Assembly: GCF_003600355.1 (NCBI RefSeq)
Contig: NZ_CP032416.1
Location: 950,183 to 1,014,182 of the forward strand
Source: Clostridium fermenticellae
GTDB taxonomy: Bacteria > Bacillota > Clostridia > Clostridiales > Clostridiaceae
Direction: 5' to 3'
DNA length: 64,000 bases
Shown: piece by piece, positions 1-7,902 of the stretch
Layout: each line of letters opens with the position of its first letter
Numbering within the stretch: position 1 is the stretch's first letter
The notes under the pieces: generated by a model
Seen by the model: only the letters and a program-made list of their open reading frames with translations
Told to the model about the DNA's origin: nothing
The model's database searches: none
Made by a program: the position numbers and the translations under genes

Positions 1-1
1 A

Positions 2-55
2 CAAATTGATTTACTTAAACAAAAAAATGATTTGATAGACCAAATGCAAAAGTAA
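2..55 (+). CDS. C-terminal end of an unidentified protein
   Basis: An open frame enters from the left edge and ends at TAA. The 17 visible residues (QIDLLKQKNDLIDQMQK) are polar and heptad-like, as in the coiled-coil tail of a regulator such as a MerR protein, but this is too little to assign a family. A terminator-like hairpin follows about 65 bases downstream, consistent with a real gene end. Confidence 0.4.
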   Translation, partial: QIDLLKQKNDLIDQMQK

Positions 56-118
56 ATTAGATGAACTTCTTTTTTCCCTAGAAATTTTAAAATAAAAATG
101 GATGAATATATAGTATAA

Positions 119-150
119 GCCCTTGATGAAAATCAGGAGCTATTTTTTTT
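119..150 (+). terminator. Rho-independent terminator
   Basis: The arms GCCCTTGAT and ATCAGGAGC (one mismatch, one G-T pair) enclose a GAAA loop and are followed by a run of eight T. It probably ends transcription of the gene truncated at the left edge. Confidence 0.6.
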
Positions 151-251
151 GTGGAAAAAAGTTGATATATCATTGAATAATTACGATAAACATAGTAATA
201 TTAAAGTATAAAGTTAATATTTTTATTATGATAAATGTAGTTATACAATGA

Positions 252-362
252 GTGGATAAAAGTATAATAAACCTTGATATATCAATGCCTTACAGTTTTA
301 ATGATGATGATGTTCAGGATGTTTACCACAATGCTGAATTTCCTGATGAATTTGAAGAATAA
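252..362 (+). CDS. Possible 36-codon ORF or gene remnant
   Basis: A GTG-initiated frame ends in an acidic tail (AEFPDEFEE). An internal ATG at 285 would give 25 residues. No convincing ribosome binding site precedes either start and no family is recognised. It lies in a stretch of apparent gene debris upstream of the CRISPR leader, so a decayed gene is as likely as a real small protein. Confidence 0.2.
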   Translation: MDKSIINLDISMPYSFNDDDVQDVYHNAEFPDEFEE

Positions 363-445
363 TTCATATCAATATTTTATTATATTTAGATAGTTAAAAA
401 GTGTGATGATATACGTTTCTTACTGTTTTATGATGAAATTATAAT

Positions 446-488
446 ACCTCTAAATGTATGTATAAAATTATTTACATTTAGAGGTGTC
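446..488. terminator. Hairpin, terminator-like
   Basis: A perfect 13-bp inverted repeat (ACCTCTAAATGTA at 446-458, its complement at 473-485) has a 14-nt loop. The T-run after it is short (GTCTTT), so it may be a weak terminator or the remnant end of a mobile element. Confidence 0.4.
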
Positions 489-491
489 TTT

Positions 492-600
492 ATGTTATTA
501 CAAGAAATATATCTTCAAATTTATAGAAATATGTGATGAATCAAAGTATTTATATAGGCCGTCGAAAATCAGTAAAGTTAAGGATAGAATGTTACAATAG
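492..600 (+). pseudogene. Frameshifted ORF fragment upstream of the CRISPR leader
   Basis: A start codon opens a frame (MLLQEIYLQIYRNM) that stops early. A shifted frame continues with a protein-like run (KFIEICDESKYLYRPSKISK...) to TAG at 598. The pattern suggests one frameshift in a short decayed gene, possibly a mobile-element remnant. No family could be assigned. Confidence 0.2.
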
Positions 601-802
601 TATTCTTACTAATATATACTTAATATTTTCCAACCACATTTAGATGCTGAAGTGCTTTAGGTCATTTAAATTCAATAAGTTAGAGCACTTTCTTATTTAT
701 TACATACAAAAAACAAAAACGGTTGGAAAAATTTTAGATAAAGTCTTTATTATCAATACTTTTAGGGTTATAATAAAAATAATGAATGGCTATTTTGCAC
801 AG
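601..802 (+). promoter_or_regulatory. CRISPR leader with candidate pre-crRNA promoter
   Basis: AT-rich non-coding DNA lies directly before the first perfect repeat, while the opposite end of the array carries a degenerate repeat. This places the leader on the left and transcription on the plus strand. A TATAAT at 769-774 could be the -10 box, with a weak TTTATT 17 bp upstream, giving a start just before the first repeat. The repeats end in ATTTAAAT, a plausible 8-nt crRNA 5' handle, which agrees with this orientation. Confidence 0.6.
626..730. other. Nested inverted repeat in the CRISPR leader
   Basis: TTTTCCAACC at 626-635 is perfectly complementary to GGTTGGAAAA at 721-730. Inside it, AAGTGCT at 650-656 pairs with AGCACTT at 684-690. 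The structure ends 72 bp before the first repeat. It might be a structured RNA, a protein-binding site for spacer acquisition, or the terminator of a leader transcript. Confidence 0.55.
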
Positions 803-3800
803 GTTGAACCTTAACATAAGATGTATTTAAATATACAAAGTGTGCTCTACCTTCTGCCAAATCTAATAGTTGAACCTTAACATAAGATGTATTTAAATAA
901 TGCTTCTTCATAATATATTGGACATAAATCTTGTTGAACCTTAACATAAGATGTATTTAAATTTATAAATTTTATATTCAGGTAATGATTTAACAATAGT
1001 TGAACCTTAACATAAGATGTATTTAAATTAAAATATGAAAAATAAGGCTCTTGAACAACTTGAAGTTGAACCTTAACATAAGATGTATTTAAATTTTGTT
1101 CCATTTAACAGTTCTAAGATACTTTGATCTGTTGAACCTTAACATAAGATGTATTTAAATCCTTCATGACGATATATAGCACACTTTAAATATTCAGTTG
1201 AACCTTAACATAAGATGTATTTAAATATATATATTAATATACAGTACTATGATATATTACATGTTGAACCTTAACATAAGATGTATTTAAATTTTCCTCT
1301 TCCATAAGATGGTTATATAAGTCCATGTTGAACCTTAACATAAGATGTATTTAAATGTGGTATTTTTTAATTTGTTTACCTCCTTTAAAGCGTTGAACCT
1401 TAACATAAGATGTATTTAAATTGGTATTATATTTAAAATATATGCTATATGAACCTTCGTTGAACCTTAACATAAGATGTATTTAAATTTATGATATTAT
1501 TATACCATGAATGAAGTAACGTGTGGTTGAACCTTAACATAAGATGTATTTAAATTGCGAATTATCAGTTTGCCATCCTTTTAATTCTTTTGTTGAACCT
1601 TAACATAAGATGTATTTAAATATATCTATATTTATCATCTCATTTATTTATTTTTGTTGAACCTTAACATAAGATGTATTTAAATATAAATTCTTTACAT
1701 GAATTAAATTCTAATGCTTTAGTTGAACCTTAACATAAGATGTATTTAAATTGGAGAAATAATGAGGAAGTTAACGCTGAGCTTGAGTTGAACCTTAACA
1801 TAAGATGTATTTAAATAGCACAAAACATGGCAAATGCAACGCCATTTGATTGTTGAACCTTAACATAAGATGTATTTAAATAGGTTTAGGTATATATGAA
1901 GTTGTTGATAGGGGTGGGTTGAACCTTAACATAAGATGTATTTAAATTTATATTATATAATGTAACATATATATATAAATATAGTTGAACCTTAACATAA
2001 GATGTATTTAAATTATAATCGTAAATGTTGATCTATTAATATTTTTATAGTTGAACCTTAACATAAGATGTATTTAAATCAAATTTATAATCGGCTAAAT
2101 TATAACCTTGCTATGCGTTGAACCTTAACATAAGATGTATTTAAATAAGACCGTTTTATGTTTATCCCATGGTTGACTAGATAGTTGAACCTTAACATAA
2201 GATGTATTTAAATATGTTATAAGCGTTGCTATGGACTATTATAAATCCAGTTGAACCTTAACATAAGATGTATTTAAATCCTTTAGATGATAAAGCAATA
2301 TCAGGCAAACTTAAAGGTTGAACCTTAACATAAGATGTATTTAAATCTATTTTTACTGTTCCATTGCCATTCCAAAGAGGAAAGTTGAACCTTAACATAA
2401 GATGTATTTAAATAATACAGCATACTCAAAATGATATTGCAAAGTTTAGGTTGAACCTTAACATAAGATGTATTTAAATCATAATGCTATCTAAAATTTA
2501 AATTCTATCTTATTTGTTGAACCTTAACATAAGATGTATTTAAATCCATAAGAAAATGTTTTTCTTGAAGGACTGTGTATAGTTGAACCTTAACATAAGA
2601 TGTATTTAAATTTACTCGTCTGCCTGTTACAAGTTCCATTTCATCTGTTGAACCTTAACATAAGATGTATTTAAATAGTCAATTCCTAGCTAAATTTGTA
2701 ACGACTTTGTTGGTTGAACCTTAACATAAGATGTATTTAAATGAAGCTATTGCATCTGCTCTTGAACTTGCCATAGTAGTTGAACCTTAACATAAGATGT
2801 ATTTAAATGTAGCTAAAATTGATTTTCCCATGCTAGGCCTTCCAGGTTGAACCTTAACATAAGATGTATTTAAATGAAGGCTATGATGCTTGCCTTGGTT
2901 TTATTCCAGGAGTGTTGAACCTTAACATAAGATGTATTTAAATGTAATTGATAATCAGTAAAGGTGGCTTTTAAGCCAGTTGAACCTTAACATAAGATGT
3001 ATTTAAATCCTCTTTATTCCCATTTTAAGGTAAAAATAAAAAGCGTTGAACCTTAACATAAGATGTATTTAAATCAGTAAATCCCTCCTATCTTTATGTG
3101 TGAAAGTTTCGTTGAACCTTAACATAAGATGTATTTAAATTGTCCACATGAAAAAGTTCCCTCGTACCAAGCCATTGTTGAACCTTAACATAAGATGTAT
3201 TTAAATGAATTGCTTAGTGCGTAATGCAAATCTTTTACGAACGTTGAACCTTAACATAAGATGTATTTAAATAATCTCCTTTTTTTGTTTTTATAGTTGG
3301 TGTATCTGGTTGAACCTTAACATAAGATGTATTTAAATATGATTACAAATTGCCTAAAGTGCAGTTATACATGTTGAACCTTAACATAAGATGTATTTAA
3401 ATTATATAACTTACATGCTTAAACCATTGTTTAGTTAGTTGAACCTTAACATAAGATGTATTTAAATGAATGTATAAAAGATGTTTTATACAAAATTATT
3501 ATTAAGTTGAACCTTAACATAAGATGTATTTAAATTGGATCTTTTTTTATTTAGTAATGTTTCTTGACTTGTTGAACCTTAACATAAGATGTATTTAAAT
3601 TAAACCATACTGTTTCTATGTTCTGGAGATATTACGTTGAACCTTAACATAAGATGTATTTAAATGCAAGGTATAATCGACACAGATTTATTAGAAATAG
3701 TTGTTGAACCTTAACATAAGATGTATTTAAATAAAATAAATACATAAATTTATAGTTCTGCAATAATGCAGTTGAACCTTAACATAAGATGTATTTAAAT

Positions 3801-4100
3801 CCATGAAGCTTTAAATTCGCCCCTTCCTTTGTTATAGTTGAACCTTAACATAAGATGTATTTAAATCTGTTGAACCATTGAATAAATTCTTTTGAACGAT
3901 CTGGTTGAACCTTAACATAAGATGTATTTAAATGAAATATGCAATTAACCACATAATGAATAACCCTGCGTTGAACCTTAACATAAGATGTATTTAAATC
4001 CAATTGATATTATTTTTTCTTTTCCACAAAACGGGTTGAACCTTAACATAAGATGTATTTAAATGTATTTAACTGAATTTATAGAAAGATATAATTATAA

Positions 4101-4130
4101 GTTGAACATTAACATAAGATGTATTTAAAT
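4101..4130 (+). repeat. Variant CRISPR repeat (single substitution)
   Basis: This copy reads GTTGAACATT where the others read GTTGAACCTT, a C-to-A change at repeat position 8. It is the only substitution seen among the intact repeats. Confidence 0.85.
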
Positions 4131-5736
4131 GCCTTCTGGAGATTTCAATAAAAAATTGAAAAAATAGTTGAACCTTAACATAAGATGTATTTAAATTAAT
4201 GACAATTTTTTGTATTTAATTTTAAATCTTGTTGAACCTTAACATAAGATGTATTTAAATTAGATATATCGTTACAGTGTTTTAATAAATCTCTTGTTGA
4301 ACCTTAACATAAGATGTATTTAAATAACATCAATATGGACGCACTAGATAGCATGGAATATTGTTGAACCTTAACATAAGATGTATTTAAATCTATCTAT
4401 AGATGCAGCAGAGAAACAATTTCTTACAGTTGAACCTTAACATAAGATGTATTTAAATTTTTACTTCTAAGTTTTTCGTCTTTGTATTGTCCGTGTTGAA
4501 CCTTAACATAAGATGTATTTAAATATGTCATTTACTATTTTAAAATATCTCCTAGGCGGAGTTGAACCTTAACATAAGATGTATTTAAATCATAGTGTTT
4601 ATAAATAAAAGGAGGTTTGTTATGGCGTTGAACCTTAACATAAGATGTATTTAAATGGATATATTGTAAATATAAATTAGAAGAAAGAGGGTTGAACCTT
4701 AACATAAGATGTATTTAAATACAACGGAGAATATTGTAAATAAGTATATAAGAAAGGTTGAACCTTAACATAAGATGTATTTAAATGCTATACTATCACA
4801 ATTCAATAATTTAGTATCTCCGTTGAACCTTAACATAAGATGTATTTAAATTATACTCCACCTGCTCCCCAATACAGGTTTTCTATCGTTGAACCTTAAC
4901 ATAAGATGTATTTAAATAGGTAAAACAGATGATCCAGTATGGCTCGGCATATGGGTTGAACCTTAACATAAGATGTATTTAAATAAAGCTTCAAGGAATC
5001 CATTTGTAAATGCATTGCCCGTTGAACCTTAACATAAGATGTATTTAAATCCAATGCCAACTGCAGTACAGTCCTACACAATGGATCGTTGAACCTTAAC
5101 ATAAGATGTATTTAAATGATTACAAACATAAAACCAGTAATTTAAGAAATACGTTGAACCTTAACATAAGATGTATTTAAATAAAGATAGTTAAATAAAA
5201 AAAGAAAGGAGTTTTAACAGTTGAACCTTAACATAAGATGTATTTAAATGGATCTTTTTTATCTTTTGGATATAGCTTATTATAGTTGAACCTTAACATA
5301 AGATGTATTTAAATCTTGTATATAAATAAAAAGCGTTCATATCATATTCTGTTGAACCTTAACATAAGATGTATTTAAATTAATTCTCTATTATATCGCA
5401 AGAAGTAGTAAACCGTTGAACCTTAACATAAGATGTATTTAAATTGTGTAACACCTATATCTACGCCGTTATTATCATGTTGAACCTTAACATAAGATGT
5501 ATTTAAATATACTTATCTTAGGTATTTTAATTTCCTTTCCACCAGTTGAACCTTAACATAAGATGTATTTAAATGAAGGCCGTTGTTCGTAATAGTAAAA
5601 CTGTAAAAAAGTTGAACCTTAACATAAGATGTATTTAAATAATTCAATATACAGATGGAAAAGAGCAGTACTGGTAGTTGAACCTTAACATAAGATTGGA
5701 TCTAAGTCAATAAAGTAGACACAAAATATCGAATAT

Positions 5737-6555
5737 TTAAGCAGATTTTTTGCAATTATCCTCACATTGTTGAGGGGTAATATATCCTATAGAGCCATGG
5801 ATTCTAATCCTGTTATACCATGATTCTATGTATTGAAATACAGCTAATTTTGCAGAATTATAATCGCAGTATTTAACAAGATTTACCTCTTCTTTCTTTA
5901 ATGAAGCATGGAATGACTCAATGCAGGCATTGTCATAAGGGCAACCCTTGGCACTGAAAGAGTGAGTTATTAAATGAGTATCTAGAAGATAATTTTCAAA
6001 TTCACAGCTTGTATATTGAGTTCCAAGATCACTGTGGAGAACCAGTGGTTCAACCGGTTTCTGTAGATTAAGAGCATTGTCAACTGCATTTACAGCAAGT
6101 TTAGAATCCATAGATTTTGAGAAACTATAACCGATTATTTTTCTGCTGTAGAGATCCATGACGGATGCAAGATAACACCAGCCGTCTTTTATAGTGTGTA
6201 TATATGTTATATCGGTACACCATTTTTGATTTATTCTACTGGTATTAAAATCTCTTTTAAGGATATTTTCCTTTTCTTCAACCTTATATTTTGAAGGAAA
6301 AGGTCTAAATCTTTTACAGACAATAGACTTTATACCTAACTTTTTCATAAGCCTCTGGGTTCTTTTAAGACTTATATTTATATTGATCCGTTTTAATTTA
6401 TAGTTTATTTTTATTGCCCCATAGCGTTTTTTACTATCGTTATAAATCTTCATAATACAAGCTTGAATCTGTTTATTCTCAATGCTTCGCATACTCTGCT
6501 TTCTTATTAAACTTTTATAGAAAGAACTTCTTGGAATATTGAAGATATTGCACAT
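5737..6555 (-). CDS. IS3-family transposase OrfB (DDE integrase domain)
   Basis: This is the catalytic part of the transposase. The N-terminal part (CNIFNIPRSSFYK) is the typical HTH_21-like region. The integrase core follows with the DDE signature: WCTDITYI with the first Asp, LHSDLGTQY with the second, and YDNACIESFHASLKKE with the Glu. The frame stays open upstream of this ATG (encoding SYGHICKEKLDTVYNF...) back to a run of A near the end of orfA. The functional product is therefore probably an OrfAB fusion made by -1 frameshifting, and the ATG here may rarely be used. The gene is full length and has no internal stops. Confidence 0.93.
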   Translation of the reverse strand: MCNIFNIPRSSFYKSLIRKQSMRSIENKQIQACIMKIYNDSKKRYGAIKINYKLKRININISLKRTQRLMKKLGIKSIVCKRFRPFPSKYKVEEKENILKRDFNTSRINQKWCTDITYIHTIKDGWCYLASVMDLYSRKIIGYSFSKSMDSKLAVNAVDNALNLQKPVEPLVLHSDLGTQYTSCEFENYLLDTHLITHSFSAKGCPYDNACIESFHASLKKEEVNLVKYCDYNSAKLAVFQYIESWYNRIRIHGSIGYITPQQCEDNCKKSA

Positions 6556-6608
6556 TAATTTAATACTATAGTTATCTTTATTGTATTTAATAAAATTGTA
6601 TACTGTAT

Positions 6609-6884
6609 CTAATTTTTCTTTGCAAATATGGCCATAGCTTTTTTTAATATCTCATTCTCCTCTTCTAACTTTGCCATTTTCTTGATTAAGTTTTGATACT
6701 CAGCTGTTGTAATAGTTTTATTTTTATCTATCTGTATTGGTGCTGCCTTTTTAATCCATAATTTTATTGTTGATTTAGATGCGCCATATTCGCTGTTTAA
6801 TTCACTCAGGGTTTTACCCGAATTATAAAGTTCAACTATTGTATTTTTGAAATCCTCTGTATATCTCTTAGATCTATTTGACAC
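6609..6884 (-). CDS. IS3-family OrfA (helix-turn-helix, leucine zipper)
   Basis: A 91-residue protein. The N-terminal helix-turn-helix (RYTEDFKNTIVELYNSGKTL, then SKSTIKLWIKKA) binds the terminal repeats. A short coiled coil (MAKLEEENEILKKAMAIF) near the C-terminus should mediate oligomerisation. It is read on the minus strand from just inside the right end of the element. It ends at TAG shortly after the slippery A-run, where part of the ribosomes would shift into the orfB frame. Confidence 0.93.
   Translation of the reverse strand: MSNRSKRYTEDFKNTIVELYNSGKTLSELNSEYGASKSTIKLWIKKAAPIQIDKNKTITTAEYQNLIKKMAKLEEENEILKKAMAIFAKKN
6639..6645 (-). other. Programmed -1 frameshift site of the IS3 element
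   Basis: On the coding (minus) strand this is a run of seven A followed by G, within the orfA codons for LKKA. Slipping back one base joins orfA to a frame open all the way into orfB. The frame relationship (orfB is -1 relative to orfA) is that expected for IS3-family OrfAB synthesis. Confidence 0.75.
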
Positions 6885-7004
6885 TGTGTAGACACTCCTT
6901 TTCTTTTATTTTATATTGTTCGAATTTTTGTGTCTACATTTTTATACTAGCACCAGATGTATTTAAATGTTTGACTAGATGTTAAATCATTTAAGGTCCT
7001 TTTT

Positions 7005-7035
7005 GTTGAATCTCATCCATGAAATGTATTTAAAT
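7005..7035 (+). repeat. Degenerate terminal CRISPR repeat
   Basis: It starts GTTGAA and ends ATGTATTTAAAT like the consensus, but the middle is diverged and one base longer (31 nt). A decayed last repeat marks the leader-distal end. The last 36-nt spacer (6969-7004) lies between it and the IS-split repeat. Confidence 0.85.
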
Positions 7036-7192
7036 TTAAAGCAAAAATTGAAGGTATTAGTGCTTAGTTATAGGTATTAAATGTTCCATATTGTCCAGAT
7101 ATTGTACACAGTAAAATAATTACTATATTAAAGTATCAACTGTATAAAATTACAAAGTGTTGTCCATAATATTCAATAAAAGGAGGAATATT

Positions 7193-7783
7193 ATGGACTT
7201 TATTTATAGAAATAAGAAAAAAATAAGAAACATTTTACTGACTTTATTAACTCTTGCAGTTTTTAGTGGAGTTTATTATGTATGTGTACATAAGCTTGAG
7301 AATTCAAACACACAAAATACTACAGAAAAATCTGTAAATGCACAATCTGAATTGGAACCTAAAGTGTCTTCAAATGCAAATGTTATTTTTAAAATAAAAT
7401 ATACTAAGAGTGGAGATATCATAAAACAGAAAGAAAATAACTCCAAAAATTTGTCTGGTAAGACTAAAGGTGAATTGAATGATATGTACAAAGAAGACGG
7501 ATATAAAGTTACAAATATGACTAATTCACAGGTCGTATTTACTAAAGAAGTGGATAAATATGCTCCTAATAAATATGCCCTGGGGATAAAAAATGGGTAT
7601 ATTGCAATATATAGAACAGACAGTAATGGAAACATGTTTATAGAAGATAAAAACAGAGATATAACAGATATAAAAATAAGCAGATTAAAAAAGGCTGATA
7701 TTGAACTTTTAACAAAGGGTAATAAATATTTTGAATGTGATACAAGAGAAGATGCAGAAGCGCGATTAGAAGATTATGAATAG
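7193..7783 (+). CDS. bofC: BofC-like membrane-anchored protein
   Basis: A 196-residue protein with one N-terminal membrane segment (about residues 14-32) and an exported C-terminal part. In Bacillus, BofC is a forespore protein restraining the SpoIVB protease that triggers sigma-K processing. The assignment rests on general resemblance (a loop like LSGKTKGELNDMY, then a small alpha/beta domain) and on position: bofC lies near ruvA in Bacillus too. The start is set at ATG 7193 because AGGAGG lies 6 bases upstream; an upstream GTG at 7157 would translate the ribosome binding site. The gene is followed by a strong terminator and then two insertion sequences that now separate it from ruvA. Confidence 0.6.
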   Translation: MDFIYRNKKKIRNILLTLLTLAVFSGVYYVCVHKLENSNTQNTTEKSVNAQSELEPKVSSNANVIFKIKYTKSGDIIKQKENNSKNLSGKTKGELNDMYKEDGYKVTNMTNSQVVFTKEVDKYAPNKYALGIKNGYIAIYRTDSNGNMFIEDKNRDITDIKISRLKKADIELLTKGNKYFECDTREDAEARLEDYE

Positions 7784-7797
7784 CAAAGTCCACATTA

Positions 7798-7902
7798 AAA
7801 AATTAGATAAAACTAGAGTCCTCTAAATTTGATTATTAACTGAATTTTAATCAAAAGGACTCTAGTTTTTAATTTTAACAGTGGTTGAATTAAGTTTATT
7901 AT
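7798..7902 (+). repeat. 105-bp direct repeat, left copy (IS1634 target duplication)
   Basis: This segment, from AAAAATTAGATAAAAC to AAGTTTATTAT, recurs base for base on the other side of the IS1634-like element (9859-9938 continuing at 11560-11584, there interrupted by a later insertion). The identity is perfect over 105 bp and stops exactly at the element's ends. Confidence 0.92.
7811..7870. terminator. Bidirectional terminator downstream of bofC
   Basis: An 11-bp perfect stem (AACTAGAGTCC at 7811-7821, complement at 7857-7867) encloses a second inner stem (TTTGATTA with TAATCAAA). T-runs lie on the outside of both arms, so it can act in both directions. Confidence 0.8.

Larger units (their letters stand above)
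5697..6955 (-). mobile_element. IS3-family insertion sequence inserted in a CRISPR repeat
   Basis: The element is 1259 bp with TGG...CCA termini. Imperfect terminal inverted repeats share the internal block GTAGACACAAAA on both sides. A 3-bp target duplication GAT (5694-5696 and 6956-6958) flanks it; a 4-bp reading (AGAT) is possible with slightly shorter ends. It carries orfA and orfB in the two-frame arrangement of the family, both apparently intact. Removing the element and one GAT restores a perfect 30-nt CRISPR repeat, which fixes the boundaries. Confidence 0.95.
803..7035 (+). CRISPR. Large CRISPR array, type I-B like repeat, interrupted by an IS3-family element
   Basis: The 30-nt repeat (GTTGAACC ... 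GTATTTAAAT) occurs 74 times intact between 803 and 5640. A 75th copy is split (5677-5696 and 6959-6968) by an insertion sequence, and a 76th degenerate copy lies at 7005-7035. Spacers are 34 to 38 nt, mostly 36, giving 75 spacers. Only one internal repeat (4101) carries a substitution. The repeat type is well known from cluster I clostridia with type I-B systems. No cas genes are in the window, so interference depends on genes elsewhere. Conservation decays at the right end, so the newest spacers should be near 833. Apparent small ORFs inside the array are translations of the repeat and are not genes. Confidence 0.98.

Noticed and set aside
877-1104. Open frame repeating LNTSYVKVQ on the minus strand within the array (also at 4896-5102)
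   Set aside because: These are translations of the CRISPR repeat and spacers; no start signals and no meaning as proteins.
3536-5284. Spacers 3536-3570 and 5250-5284 as related captures because both contain GGATCTTTTTTAT
   Set aside because: The shared stretch is short and T-rich; chance similarity is likely without protospacer evidence.
803-7004. Self-targeting spacers matching genes in this window
   Set aside because: None was noticed when reading spacers against the window, but the check was by eye and not exhaustive, so no claim is made.
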